From Chondrilla cf. caribensis (lineage: Eukaryota; Porifera; Demospongiae; Chondrillida; Chondrillidae), in contig OZ026568.1 in NCBI GenBank assembly GCA_964020155.1, forward strand, positions 515,001-579,000: a DNA stretch of 64,000 nt. The letters run 5' to 3'. The notes beneath the pieces were generated by a model, which saw nothing but the letters and a program-made list of their open reading frames with translations, was not told where the DNA came from and ran no database searches. This document shows positions 1 to 22,105 of the stretch, in pieces. Both the position numbers and the translations under genes were made by a program. Positions within the stretch are counted from its first letter, which is position 1. Every line of letters starts with the position of its first letter.

Positions 1-362
1 CACACCCATCTCTAGACACACCCATATACTTGACCTACCCATATACTTGACACACCCATGTCTAGACACACCCATGTACTAGACACACCCATCTCTAGAC
101 ACACCCATATACTTGACCTACCCTTATACTTGACACACCCATGTACTTGACACAGCCATGTACTAGACACACCCATGTCTAGACACACCCATGTACTGGA
201 CTCTCATGTACTAAACACACCCATGTACTGGACACACCCATGTACTAGACACACCCATGTACTGGACACACCCATGTACTGGACACACCCATGTACTAGA
301 CACACCCATGTACTTGACACACCCATGTACTAGACACACCCATGTACTGGACACACCCATGC
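1..362. repeat. 17-bp minisatellite in a ferlin intron
   Basis: About twenty head-to-tail copies of a 17-bp unit close to ACACACCCATGTACTAG run from the window edge to about 362. Units differ mainly at the last bases (TAG, TGG, TTG) and a few are interrupted. The array ends just before the polypyrimidine tract and acceptor of the first visible ferlin exon, so it is intronic. Confidence 0.9.
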
Positions 363-394
363 TCTTTCATGTAACATGTTCTTTGTCCTTTCAG

Positions 395-617
395 GGACAG
401 CTCAGGATGTGGGTGGACATCTTTCCAAAGCACCTCCCCCACATACCACCTGCTATTGACATATCACCACGGGAACCACAGAAATATGTCCTCCGCGTTG
501 TAATCTACAACACGGAGAACATTCCACTCACTGACCGCACCCTCATCACCAGGGAACTCAACAGTGACATCTATGTCAAAGGGTGTGTGTGTGTGTGTGT
601 GTGTGCATGTGTGTGTG

Positions 618-656
<39 letters not shown>

Positions 657-1157
657 GTGTGTGTGCGTGTGTGTGCGTGTGTGTATTCGTGTTAGTGTGT
701 GTGCGTGTGCACGTGTGTGTGTGTGTGTGTGTCTGTACATGTGTGTTTGTACGTGTGTGTCTGTGTGTGCTTGCATGCGTTTATTTATTAATTATTTATT
801 TAAATTTATCACTTTGCAATATGACATCCCCCCCACACACACATACACACAACATATACAGTATGTTGATGGGTCAAGACTACCCACAGAAGACAGAGGT
901 TCACTACAGGTCACTAAATGGTGAAGGCAACTTCAACTGGAGATTTGTCTTCCCATTCGAGTACATTCCCCAGGAGAAGGTGATGGTCCTCTCGAAGAAA
1001 ACCAATTTCTTCAACTTGGATGAGACAGAAACAAGGATTGCTCCTCGACTGATTATTGAGATCTGGGACAATGATATCATACTGCAGGATAAATACCTTG
1101 GTGAGTATCAGCTACTGTGATCGTAAATATTTAGTGTGTGTGCATTATGCTCTGTGT

Positions 1158-1212
<55 letters not shown>

Positions 1213-1223
1213 TGTGTGTTTGT

Positions 1224-1287
<64 letters not shown>

Positions 1288-2365
1288 ACATACAGATATG
1301 TGTGTTTAAAATACATGCTAGTGTGTATCTAATGTATCAGTGTGTTTGTGATGGTTATATTGTATGAGTAGCTGAATCTGTAACTTGAATGTACGCTGTG
1401 TCAAGTTGATCTGTTAGTTCAGGTATCCCTTGAACCAATGCAGGTCTCCTGGAACTAGATCTACTGAACATGCCAAAGCATTCAAGCTCCTCGAAACACT
1501 GTTCTCTAGACCAGATCAGACCAGGTGCCAAGAGGGTGAACCTCTTGCAGCACAAGAAGCTGAGAGGGTGGTGGCCAGCCTCCGTCATCACTGAAAGTGG
1601 CAATGAGGACAGCAGGGAGTTGACTGTGAGATTGTTTGTTTTCTTTCTTGTGTTTGTTATTCATAACAACACCTGCAACAACTGTCAGGTACTAAGCTGT
1701 GTGTGATTATAGTACACTGTCCACCAGGTGTGGAGCCTGTAGTTAGGCAATTTGTTGGTTCTAAAGATAAAGAATTTGTGGTTAGCTGGAGGTCATCCCT
1801 GTCCACTGACCTATCCACTTGACCTGTCCACTTGACCTGTCCACTTGACCTGTCCACTTGACCTACCCACTTGACCTGTCCACTTGACAGGTCAAATTGA
1901 TCTGTTTACTGTGTTGTAGGCTCCCACTCAGTGCTGGCTTCTGGTTTCTTTATGGCTTCCTAATGAAGTGGTAAGACCAAGAAATCGTTCATGCCCCAAA
2001 TCACCTGATTCCTATAATAAAGACATCAGCTGATCAATATGAATCCCTGTATGGATAGTGTATTAGTGACAGTACTTAATTCATAGGGTCAACATATTTT
2101 GTGGTATGTACAGGAGTTGGAGGTTGAGTGTCATTGCATTTTGTGGTCTTTTTAGGGTAAAGTTGAAATGGAAATGGAAATACTGACAGAGGCTGAAGCC
2201 AAGGAAAGACCAGCTGGCAAAGGTAGAGGTGAACCAAACATGAACCCTCGCCTTCCTGAGCCAATGTAAGCAGTGGTGTGTGTGTGTGCACGTGTGTGTG
2301 TGTGTGTGTGTGTGCGTGTGTGCGTGTGTGTGTGTGTGTGTACGTGTGTGTGTGTGTGTGCGTGC

Positions 2366-2424
<59 letters not shown>

Positions 2425-2826
2425 TGTTCTTGATAGTTTGCAAACGTATTTTGTGTGCATATAAATAAGTTGTGAAATTGTGTATACAGTATATAATTAA
2501 TAGGTGCATCATATGGACGCATGTATACAATAACTTTGTACACATGACATTGTACATGAATGATGAGTATATTATAGTGAGACACGGCTCATGTGTACTG
2601 CTGATCTGCTGATACATGTCTGCTCCCCTCAGTCGTCCAGCCACCTCATTCTTCTGGTTCACTTCACCTCTCAAGACTTGTAAGCACATCATTTGGAAAG
2701 AGTACAAGTATCGCTTGCTGTGCTGCCCAATTTGTTGCTTGGTGCTATTTTGCTGCTTCTTTTTCTTTCTGACCATAGTAGTAAGTGTATATACATGAGT
2801 GTGTATGTACGTATGTGCATGTATAG

Positions 2827-2892
<66 letters not shown>

Positions 2893-3233
2893 ACTTGTGT
2901 ATGAGTCGGTGATTGGGTTTTGGTGTGATGTTACACTTGGTCTGTTCTCATATAATATTATTGTACGTGTTTATGAGTGTACAGAATACCTAGAATGTAT
3001 GTCTATGTATGCATGTGGTTTTGTATGTTTCTAGTGCATTATGTATACACAGTATATGCATGTGTTGTTTCCACACGTACATATGTTTGTCAACTTTATA
3101 CAATGTTTACCAATAAGTTCTGTCTATTTATCAACACATTGTTTTTTGTTCCCAGGTTGCTGTCCTTAGTGGTGCCATTGCATTGGGGTTTTCACTGATC
3201 GACACCAACCAGCCAACAAACTCCACCACCTAG
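395..3233 (+). CDS. Ferlin, C-terminal part (last C2 domain and membrane anchor), 5' end outside window
   Basis: Six GT-AG exons: 395-582, 862-1100, 1444-1625, 2156-2265, 2633-2780 and 3156-3233. They join to 945 nt (314 residues and stop TAG). The protein begins at [12 protein letters not shown] and carries the ferlin landmarks [50 protein letters not shown] and [11 protein letters not shown] hydrophobic cysteine-rich segment then forms the single C-terminal transmembrane helix, followed by a short tail of about 13 residues. Ferlins are calcium- and lipid-binding multi-C2 proteins that act in membrane fusion and repair, with the C2 domains cytoplasmic. This part is the last C2 domain plus the anchor. 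Whether it is closest to the myoferlin/dysferlin or otoferlin type cannot be decided from this piece. All introns except the last contain TG repeats or minisatellite. The family call is very secure and the exon ends are supported by frame and phase. Confidence 0.93.
583..780. repeat. (TG)n microsatellite, imperfect
   Basis: TG dinucleotide tract with CG/CA/TT interruptions, starting at the donor site of the first visible ferlin exon. Confidence 0.95.
1152..1284. repeat. (TG)n microsatellite
   Basis: Nearly pure TG tract with a few GAG and TTT interruptions in a ferlin intron. Confidence 0.95.
1797..1888. repeat. 13-bp minisatellite
   Basis: About seven copies of GACCTGTCCACTT with minor variants (CTATCC, CTACCC) in the ferlin intron before the 2156 exon. 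Confidence 0.88.
2275..2419. repeat. (TG)n microsatellite
   Basis: TG tract with CG interruptions in a ferlin intron, directly after the donor at 2266. Confidence 0.95.
2829..2891. repeat. (TG)n microsatellite
   Basis: Pure TG tract in the last ferlin intron. Confidence 0.95.
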
Positions 3234-4966
3234 GGAACCCACCTATACCGTAGTTCCAAAGAACAGTGTACATACATAGCTATCATGCATATACATAGTG
3301 TACAGTAGTGCTGCATACCTTTTGTCACTTAAGCTAGTTGATCCAAATAGTGAGAATACAGTAGTTTTTGGTTCTGAATTTTTTGAACTATTTTTGTTCA
3401 AATGTTTGTAATCATTGGACTACATACATTTGGTAATTTGCTAAAGGATGGACAAAATTGTAACAATAATTTTGACAGTTTTCATCTGCTTTCTGATTCG
3501 GAAATCAGGACTAATTCCAACTTTAATGTCACCACAGTCTCACCCAATGTACAGAGATTATACCCGATATCAACTTGATGTGCAGTAATACCATTTGATC
3601 TACATACGTAATATACGTATGTGATGTACAATAGATCACATCTGGCATGAACTTGTTATTATGCAGTTATTAAGATTTGTGTATTGGTTAATTCAGTGAC
3701 TTCAATGGTAATAGATTGAAAGGTTATTGCATAATTTTAATTTGTTATAATTATCATAATAAAATGGTCCAATTAGCCAATACTTTACGTATATAATCCA
3801 CTAGTACTAGTACATCAAATATGATGTGCATTATAATATATTACACATACCTTGTATATGTATCCCCCCTTCAGGCTGTAGATATAATAGCATTATTTGA
3901 ATGTACCTATAGTACACTGTCCTGTATACAAGCCCTCTTTGGATCTGGGCTGTACACAGGTGTAGTTGACTGTTGTGTACATGGTTCTTTCATCTAGCTG
4001 TCAACCATAAACAAAATTTCTATGGTTTCAAAATTCAATTATAATACAGTACTGTATATGAGTTGACAGTACGTAATTAAACAGCTGCAGCCCTTGCAAA
4101 ATTGACCTTATGTACTTGATATATTATACAGTACAGTTTATACAGGTTTTGGACTATTGTTGAACATGTCGACGAAATGATGAAAGTTGATATTCAGTGT
4201 AGAGTTCTTTTCACGAATTATTCAACTGTGCAAAGTTTAATTCACCCTTTATCGGCTCCAGGCCAACAGTGACTGCAATTAGCTATATATGTATATATGT
4301 GGCCAATTACAGGAACTTTTATCCTTGAGTTTTATTTTGTTTTGTGCCGTATCGTCAATTAATTATTTTTGGAAAGAACTATTGAATATCAATAATTTAG
4401 ACCAGTCCACAATAGTCCAACAACCAATAATACTTCTACCAACAAGTCTAACAACTTCCACGTGTTCATTGTAAGTGTACATGTACATTTAATCATATAT
4501 AGTCTGTCAACGTAATAATTATTATACGTACATTAGTTAGACATGTGCACATCACATGTTACCTTGTGCATAGGTCACACGCATTTCAATCTAGTACTGT
4601 TGCAGGTGTGTAATACAGGTCACCTGTCAGCATTGTGGATTACATATTAGTGATGTACTTCAGGTCACATGTTAAATTCATGTACAAGTCACATGCTAAA
4701 TACATATTATGCGTACGTACAGATCAGATGTCACCCTTAATCTACACGTCACAAAATCATGTATAAGTCGTACGTATGTGCATATATTATGTTAACAGAA
4801 TCATATATATTTTTGTACAGCCATACATAGAGATGTATGCAGATGACATACAAGAATGTTTTTATGCTCTCAGATTACATGTAATAATCATGTGTGAAGA
4901 AACCCTGGTGAAGTGCCAGACATTGATGATTCTTTGATCTGTCAATTAAGCAGGAATCCAGTTTTC
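3234..4966 (+). other. Ferlin 3' UTR and AT-rich intergenic DNA
   Basis: The ferlin stop codon is followed by AT-rich sequence with an AATAAA polyadenylation signal at 3758-3763. Beyond it lie short repeated phrases containing GTCACATG (about 4555-4760). I see no gene, RNA gene or recognisable transposon here. Confidence 0.6.
3758..3763 (+). promoter_or_regulatory. Candidate ferlin polyadenylation signal AATAAA
   Basis: First canonical AATAAA downstream of the ferlin stop, giving a 3' UTR of about 550 nt. Position and hexamer only; no transcript evidence. Confidence 0.5.
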
Positions 4967-4974
4967 TTTAAAAG
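4967..4974 (+). promoter_or_regulatory. Weak TATA-like box of gene A
   Basis: A TTTAAAAG-like string lies about 75 nt upstream of the chosen ATG at 5045. It is weaker than the TATATAAG boxes of genes B and D. Confidence 0.3.
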
Positions 4975-5044
4975 GCCAGTCCATGGCTGTGTCCTCATAC
5001 CTATGCAGTCGCGCTACACCAATTGCAAAGGAGAGAAGAATTTG

Positions 5045-15411
<10,367 letters not shown>

Positions 15412-15821
15412 CAATCATCTTCTCTGAATAGGGAGTTATTATCCAGTAGTTCATTTAGGTAACAGAAATACAATTAGTACTTAATAATAATGTGGACTAT
15501 ATTCATATTAAATTAGATTGAAATCAAGAAATAATTATGATAACAAGCATAATGAGGAATGCATGTGTCTATTCATGGTCAATTATTGGATAGTTTGAAG
15601 GCAAAGTATACGTTACCGTAGTACAATTACATATGCATAGTGTGAGGTAATGTTGGCCATATACTATGTATAACAATATTATATTATAATTTAATATAAT
15701 ATTATCGTACGTACATAATGTGTAGGTTTGCTTTTATCATGGAATTACAAACCAGTTAATAAGACATATTTAATATTATACATGTGCTCAAATGTAAGTG
15801 ACCAATCCTGAGAAAATAAAG

Positions 15822-15822
15822 T

Positions 15823-15884
<62 letters not shown>

Positions 15885-15906
15885 GCGTGCGTGCGTGTGT
15901 GTGTGT
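15822..15906. repeat. (TG)n microsatellite
   Basis: TG tract with GC interruptions toward its 3' end. Confidence 0.93.
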
Positions 15907-16043
15907 CTCAATAATGCATCTATGCACGTGTTGTGTATGTGTGTGTGCATGGATGTGTGTGTTGTATATATGTAATGTATGAATATAATAATTATTATGT
16001 GTGTAGTCATATCAGAAAAGCCATAATACGTAAACATGTTTAT

Positions 16044-16826
16044 CACATGATGACGTCATACATCAAAGAGACCGGTATGTTAGTAAAAAATTTACTAACA
16101 CACCTAGCACGGTTAGTAAACCATAAGCGCCAAGGCGTTTACGCAAAGGTCATGGGAATCAATCAACTAAATAAACTGTCAAGCGAAATGAATATCATTA
16201 GAATGAACGCCCGAAGTCAAGACAGTTACGAAAAATAGTAACAAGAACGCGAAGTTCGTTCAGAAATCGAACCGTTCCTTTGTCAAAAGTATCAGATTAG
16301 AGTTCTTCCGGCCCTGGACTTTTTTGAAAAAAGCTCGTATATAACACACTGTTATATACGAACGCTTGTTGTGCGTCGTGTTCGTGGACGCTTCAAAAAC
16401 CCTTCAAAATCCTCATCGTCCAAGGTGAAAACAAAAGCTACCTAGATTTAGCGAGATGATCCTCAGATTTACCGGCTGAGATCCCGTCGTCATTCTTCCT
16501 CAGGAGATGCAGAATCGACCGCGCTTGTTTACGGGTTGACATGTGATAAACTAGTTACAACAGGAGCGTAACGTCTTTAGATTTCGCTAATAAATACTGC
16601 TTGTAGTCAGCTGCTGCTGCGAACGCTATACCATTCTTCCTTGAAAGATTCAAATTCAAAATCGAACGCGCTTTCTAGGGCGCTTATTCTTGTGATAAAC
16701 TAGTTACCACATAGCTTCTTTATGGCGTAACGTATTTACTGACCTCGCCCCTCGGGCGCTACGCGCCCTCGGGTCTCGATCAGTAAATACGTTACGCCCT
16801 AGAAGCCATGTGGTAACTAGTACTCA
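16044..16826. mobile_element. About 0.78-kb CpG-rich insertion with preserved empty site
   Basis: Paralogous sequence at about 20228 and 21775 reads GTTTATTATGACTACAC without interruption. Here the same sequence is split, GTTTAT on the left and CATTATAACTACAC on the right, which suggests a short TTAT target duplication. The inserted DNA has a different base composition, two imperfect direct repeats containing GTGATAAACTAGTTAC, small hairpins at 16078 and 16336-16361, and a large hairpin at its right end. It has no open frame of note and its class is unknown. Confidence 0.65.
16699..16821. repeat. Strong hairpin at the right end of the insertion
   Basis: Arms 16699-16742 and 16780-16821 pair through ACTAGTTACCACA, GGCGTAACGTATTTACTGA and their complements. 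The GC-rich loop contains a second hairpin, GGGCGCTACGCGCCC. Confidence 0.8.
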
Positions 16827-17009
16827 TTATAACTACACTAAAACTGCATTCAATTTGCAAAGCACTACAAATGACACCTGGGGGAGGATTCATGTAGCTG
16901 AAGTCACCCAACCATCACCTCAAAGTAACCAGTCCACATTTGATATGCTTGATGCACAGTGTGTTGTGACCATGCTAGTGACATGACATGTGCACGTGTA
17001 TGTGACACT

Positions 17010-17019
17010 ATGTGTGTGC

Positions 17020-17080
<61 letters not shown>
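17010..17080. repeat. (TG)n microsatellite
   Basis: TG tract inside the fold-back element. Confidence 0.95.
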
Positions 17081-17275
17081 GTGTGATGATTTCAGCTACT
17101 TGATTCCTCCACCAGGTATCATTCATAGTGCTTTGCAAATGTAATTACAGTTTTAGTGTAGTCATAATAAACATGTTTACGCACATCTTTTCTAGTATGA
17201 CTACACACATGCATTCATACATACACACACCCGTGCACACACACATACACAACGCATGTGTATACATGCATTATA

Positions 17276-17280
<5 letters not shown>
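17081..17280. repeat. Inverted duplicate of 20122-20321
   Basis: These 200 nt are, by eye, identical to the reverse complement of 20122-20321. Weaker homology extends outward (about 16880-17470 against 19940-20520). The two arms face each other across the partial cassette at 18187-19526. Confidence 0.85.
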
Positions 17281-17348
<68 letters not shown>

Positions 17349-17372
17349 ACACACATACACACACACACACAC
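17276..17372. repeat. (CA)n microsatellite
   Basis: CA tract next to the inverted duplicate. Confidence 0.95.
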
Positions 17373-17466
17373 ACCTTGTGTTGAGGTTTTAGCCCATGTA
17401 ATCTGACATGTGGTTGTTGCCCTGAATAGTAGTGTGTGTGGTAATGTATACAGGTCATTTTTGTCT

Positions 17467-17479
17467 GTGTGTGTTTGTG

Positions 17480-17551
<72 letters not shown>
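17467..17551. repeat. (TG)n microsatellite
   Basis: TG tract with TT and GC interruptions at the start. Confidence 0.95.
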
Positions 17552-17920
17552 TATAATGCATGTATGCACTTGTTTGTGTATGTGTGTGTACATGGGTGGG
17601 TGTTTTGGACTTATGACATGAATGTGCATACTCATGTTAAAAAAGATATGGGTAAACACATTTGTTATGACTTCACTGAACCTGTAATTGAAGTTGCAAA
17701 GCACTACAAATGACACCTGGGGGAGGAATCATGTAGCTGAAGTCACCCAACCATCACCTCAAAGTAACCAGTCCACATTTGATATGCTTGATGCACAGTG
17801 TGTTGTGACCATGCTAGCTCTAGCCTTGTAATCTGATATGTACAGCACTACATGACAACATTATTGAGGGTGGGCTCTTTAACTGAGAATGTGCATAGTA
17901 TTCAATATAAATGCATGTGT

Positions 17921-17928
<8 letters not shown>

Positions 17929-18003
<75 letters not shown>
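17929..18003. repeat. (TG)n microsatellite
   Basis: TG tract upstream of the EGF exon at 18187, in the same relative place as in gene A. Confidence 0.95.
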
Positions 18004-18004
<1 letters not shown>

Positions 18005-18186
18005 AAGTGTGTGTGTGAAGTGTTGTGAACACGTGATCAAATGTACTACTGATGTACACTAATATTATCATGCATGCAACCGAGCAGTAACACCACCTGT
18101 TGTGGCGTACATATGTATGGTTTGGAGGAAGCCTGGTTGTGAGAGGTGGTAACTTGATATTGTATGACCTTGTGTTTCCATTTCAG

Positions 18187-19526
18187 TTGTATGTAATCCG
18201 GAATGTGGACATGGACTGTGTGTGGAGAATGATACATGTAGTTGTGACCTTGGATACAAAGGGAAACTCTGTACTGAATCAGGTGTGCCATATTGCACTA
18301 CATGTACAGTGGTCATGTGTACGGTATTCACGTGTGTATTGCATACAGTACAGTGCAGTGAAGGCAATGTGGAGTATGTATGTACAAAATACATACGTGT
18401 ACATTGCATGTGCTACTGTGACAATGCAGGGAGGTTATTATACAATTAATTATTACATTATTAATGTATAACGTATATACATGTCATTGCGTACATTGTA
18501 TACAATACCAAACGGTTGTCAGTAACAGATTTTGACTCTTCCTTTCATTAATAATATTCATTACTGTGGAATTTCCTTCCCATACTACTGTAATAGTACA
18601 TTTGTTATTCAATCTTTTGTGTGTTTACTGTTAAGCAACCACCTGTATGGCTGCTGTGTAAACCATTCTGTTGTTGGATTGTGATCTGTAAGGGATGACA
18701 ATGAACCAGGTTCAATGTACCCATAGCCTGCATGCACAAGGCAAACTGTATGGTAGGGTAGGTCAATCGAAATGTAGTATGTTAACCACATGTGTGTACA
18801 ACTTGACATTGCTTGGATGCAGATGTTGGTCCTTGTGATGTGAACATTTGTCAGAATGGAGGAAGGTGCACCAGAGTGTCGGACACACAAAGGTGTGACT
18901 GTAGGGAGGGGTATGTCGGGGACAGGTATACCTATACCTAATACCTTCATATCACGAGTGAATGGTAGTCTCTGTGCAATGATAAGACTGTACCCATTAC
19001 ATAGCGAGTCCTCAGATGTAGTGTACACAGTACAAGCTCATTACTTGCTTACTTTCACTCATGTGAATGTAGATGTTTGCATATTTTGTATTTCCATTGT
19101 ATAGCTGGAATGGAAATGTGAAGATCAAAATGAAGCTGGGTTTTATGATTTGAACCTAATAGTACAGTTAACCATGTAAAATTGATCAATGGTTACTACT
19201 TGCTCAACTTCTTCTGTTTTGTAACCACGGCAACTCCTAATGTCGGATTTCGGACCTGGTCACCATTTGGTTCTAGTGTACTACTGGAGTGGAGTGTAAG
19301 CACCATCCATAGGATTGAAATGTTCCGTGTCACCGTGTTTGACATCACAGTGAGGAATACGAAGGACTTGCATCTTGTTCTTAAGAGAGAGTTACCACCA
19401 CAAACAACTCAATATCGGTTGAGTACAATTCCTGATCACCGACACTTTGTGGAGGTGGAAGCCAGGTTTGGTGGTTGCTATGGCAGCTCGGGAACTGTTG
19501 AAGTTGGCTTCCCGAACTTAATTTAG
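18187..19526 (+). pseudogene. Partial 3' cassette of gene A type (EGF, EGF, FN3), broken
   Basis: A duplicate of gene A exons 9-11. The first EGF exon (18187-18282) is intact with acceptor and donor. The second EGF exon begins normally at 18823, but after GGGGACAGG its last bases and usual donor are replaced by unrelated sequence. Read-through soon reaches a stop, and a donor at 18926 would break the phase. The FN3 exon (19225-19526) is open and ends in a new C-terminus (GFPNLI), but its acceptor AG has become AA (TTTGTAACC). Exons 1-8 are absent. The coding sequence is otherwise close to gene A, so inactivation looks recent. I call it a pseudogene; the first EGF exon could still be spliced from gene A transcripts. 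Confidence 0.75.
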
Positions 19527-19945
19527 ATTTGATGAGAATCGTTCTCTCTGAATTGAGAGTTATTGTCCAGTAGTTTGTCTAGGTAACAGAAATACAATTA
19601 GTACTTATGTGTTAATGTAGACTATATTCATATTTCATTACATTCAAATCAAGAGATAATTAGTTATGATTACAGGCTTAACGAGGAATGCATTTGTCTG
19701 TTCATGGTCAATTATTGGATAGTTTGAGGGCAAAGTATACGTAGTACAATTACTGATGTATAGCTTGAGGTAATGTTGGCCATATGCTATGTATAATAAT
19801 ATTATATCATAATTTACTATATCATACGTACATATGTACGTAGGTTGGCTTTTATCATGGAATTATTACAAACCAGTTAATGATACATATTTAATATTAT
19901 ACATGTGTTCAAATGTAAGTGACCATTCCTGACAAAATAAAGTTT

Positions 19946-19953
19946 GTGTGTGT

Positions 19954-20029
<76 letters not shown>

Positions 20030-20042
20030 TGTGTGTGTGTTT

Positions 20043-20126
<84 letters not shown>
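19946..20126. repeat. (TG)n microsatellite, compound
   Basis: Two TG tracts joined by a TTTGCG interruption. Confidence 0.95.
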
Positions 20127-20212
20127 TATAATGCATGTATACACATGCGTTGTGTATGTGTGTGTGCACGGGTGTGTGTATGTATGAATGCATGTGTGTA
20201 GTCATACTAGAA

Positions 20213-20321
20213 AAGATGTGCGTAAACATGTTTATTATGACTACACTAAAACTGTAATTACATTTGCAAAGCACTATGAATGATACCTGGTGGAGGAATC
20301 AAGTAGCTGAAATCATCACAC

Positions 20322-20368
<47 letters not shown>

Positions 20369-20575
20369 GCACACACATAGTGTCACATACACATGTCATG
20401 TCACTAGCATGGTCACAACACACTGTACATCAACCGTATCAAATGTGGACTGGTTACTTTGAGGTGATGGTTGGGTGACTTCAGCTACATGAATCCTCCA
20501 CAAGGTATCGTTTGTAGTGCTTCGCAAATTAAATTAGTGTGGACATAATAAACATGTCCACATATAGCTTTTCAA
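20213..20575. mobile_element. Fold-back MITE with internal (CA)n
   Basis: The left arm starting TAAACATGTTTATTATG and the right arm ending CATAATAAACATG are inverted copies of about 100 nt. They flank a CA tract (20322-20367) and the string GTCACATACACATGTCATG. Confidence 0.65.
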
Positions 20576-20995
20576 AATATTAATGAGCTTAGCACCATCA
20601 AGCACGCAGGCCCCCACACATACACATGCAGTGTATTGTGACCATGCTAGCTCTAATCTAATATGTAAAGCACTACATGACAACAACAATAGTATGGGTT
20701 CCTTAACTGAGAATGTGCATATTATTCAATAGCTTTAGATAACAGCAGTACACAGTAGTGTGCTGAATGTGCCAGGAGGTTTGTAGCCCTCAAATTATGA
20801 CAAGTAGTTGTTGCCACAAAGAGTAGTGTGTGTGTGATAATGTAGGCCATTTTTGGATATTATTTCATCAGATTCTGATTATTTAATTGAGTTGGTGTTG
20901 ATCATAAGTACAGTTTAAGTGTGGATGTATGTACGTGTCTATACTATGCAACCATTCATAATTGCATATATATACACACATGCATGCCAAATACA

Positions 20996-20998
20996 CAT

Positions 20999-21054
<56 letters not shown>
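20996..21054. repeat. (CA)n microsatellite
   Basis: Pure CA tract. Confidence 0.95.
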
Positions 21055-21056
<2 letters not shown>

Positions 21057-21286
21057 CATGTGTGTACACATTTGCACGTTGACCTTGATAGATGTACATA
21101 TGGAATGAAACAGCTTGTTCCAATAAAGTATATTACACGTTGATACCCAGCCCGGGCCCATGCTGTTGAAAGGTATATGGCTTGAGCTTCTTGCTGTTTA
21201 TGTGTACAACGAAAGGAGGAACTTTAGTCATTAATTGGATTCTAACAAAATTTCAGTGTATAATTGGATAAATGCAATCCTAATAA

Positions 21287-21456
21287 TACCGTATAGCGGA
21301 AAAATATTCGCGGGACAAAATTTTCGCGGATTTCGCGGTTTGTCTAACATCCACGAAAATTTTATCCGCGAATTAGACAATCTTGCTGTTCTGTCCCGTG
21401 ACTCTGGCCAGCATCCGCAAAAATTTTGTCCCACGAAAATTTACCGCTATACGGCA
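21287..21456. mobile_element. About 170-bp MITE with TACCGTATAGCGG termini
   Basis: The left end TACCGTATAGCGG and the reverse complement of the right end TGCCGTATAGCGG match apart from one base. Complementarity continues through the GGGACAAAATTTT segment. The interior is non-coding. Confidence 0.7.
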
Positions 21457-21479
21457 TATAATACACATTTCAATGTTGT

Positions 21480-21533
21480 GTGAGTGTGCCTGTGTGTGTG
21501 TGTTTCAGTGTGTGTGTGTGTGTGTGTGTGTTT

Positions 21534-21564
<31 letters not shown>

Positions 21565-21602
21565 GTGTTGTGTGTGTGTGTGTTGTGTGTGTGTGTGCGT
21601 GT

Positions 21603-21677
<75 letters not shown>
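21480..21677. repeat. (TG)n microsatellite, imperfect
   Basis: TG tract with TTTT, TTG and GC interruptions, starting 24 nt after the MITE. Confidence 0.95.
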
Positions 21678-21680
<3 letters not shown>

Positions 21681-21773
21681 GCATGTATGCACATGTTGTG
21701 TATGTGTGTGTGCATGGGTGGGTGTGTTGTAGATATGTCATGAGAGGTGTGTGCTTATATTAGAAAAAAATGT

Positions 21774-22105
21774 GTAAACATGCTTATTATGACTACACTA
21801 AAACCTGTAATTAAATTTCCAAAGCACTACAAATGATGCCCGGTGAAGGAATCATGTAGCTGAAATCATCATCACACACACACATACACACACACACAAG
21901 CACACACACAGTGTCACATACACGTGCACATGTCATGTCACTAGCATGGTCACAATACACTGTACATCAAGCATATCATATTTGGACTGTTTACTTTGAG
22001 GTAATGGTCGGATGGTTCCAGCTACATGAATCCTCAACAAGGTGTCATTTGTAGTGCTTTGCAAATCAAATTATAATTTTAGTGTAGACATAATAAACAT
22101 GTCCA
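21774..22105. mobile_element. Fold-back MITE, third copy of the family
   Basis: Same organisation as 20213-20575: an AAACATGCTTATTATG arm, a short CA-rich centre, and an inverted arm ending ATAATAAACATG. Confidence 0.6.

Larger units (their letters stand above)
16029..17185. mobile_element. Fold-back MITE of the AAACATGTTTATTATG family, interrupted
   Basis: The left arm (16029-16043 plus 16827-16975) and the right arm (17081-17185) are inverted copies around a TG tract. They share AAACATGTTTA, GCAAAGCACTAC/GTAGTGCTTTGC and AGCTGAAGTC/GATTTCAGCTAC. Other copies of the family are at 20213-20575 and 21774-22105. The left arm is split by a separate 0.78-kb insertion. Confidence 0.6.
15412..18186. 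other. Repeat-rich DNA between gene A and the first partial cassette
   Basis: No gene was seen. The stretch contains a possible polyadenylation signal AATAAA at 15815-15820, TG/CA arrays, one fold-back element split by the insertion at 16044-16826, and an arm of the same family at about 17600-17820. Confidence 0.6.

Noticed and set aside
1..362. CRISPR-like array
   Set aside because: Units of 17 bp are contiguous with no unique spacers, and the genome is eukaryotic. It is a minisatellite.
257..394. Upstream extension of the first ferlin exon reading frame through the 17-bp repeat
   Set aside because: The frame is open by chance because the repeat lacks stops. A clear TTTCAG acceptor precedes position 395 and ferlin homology starts there.
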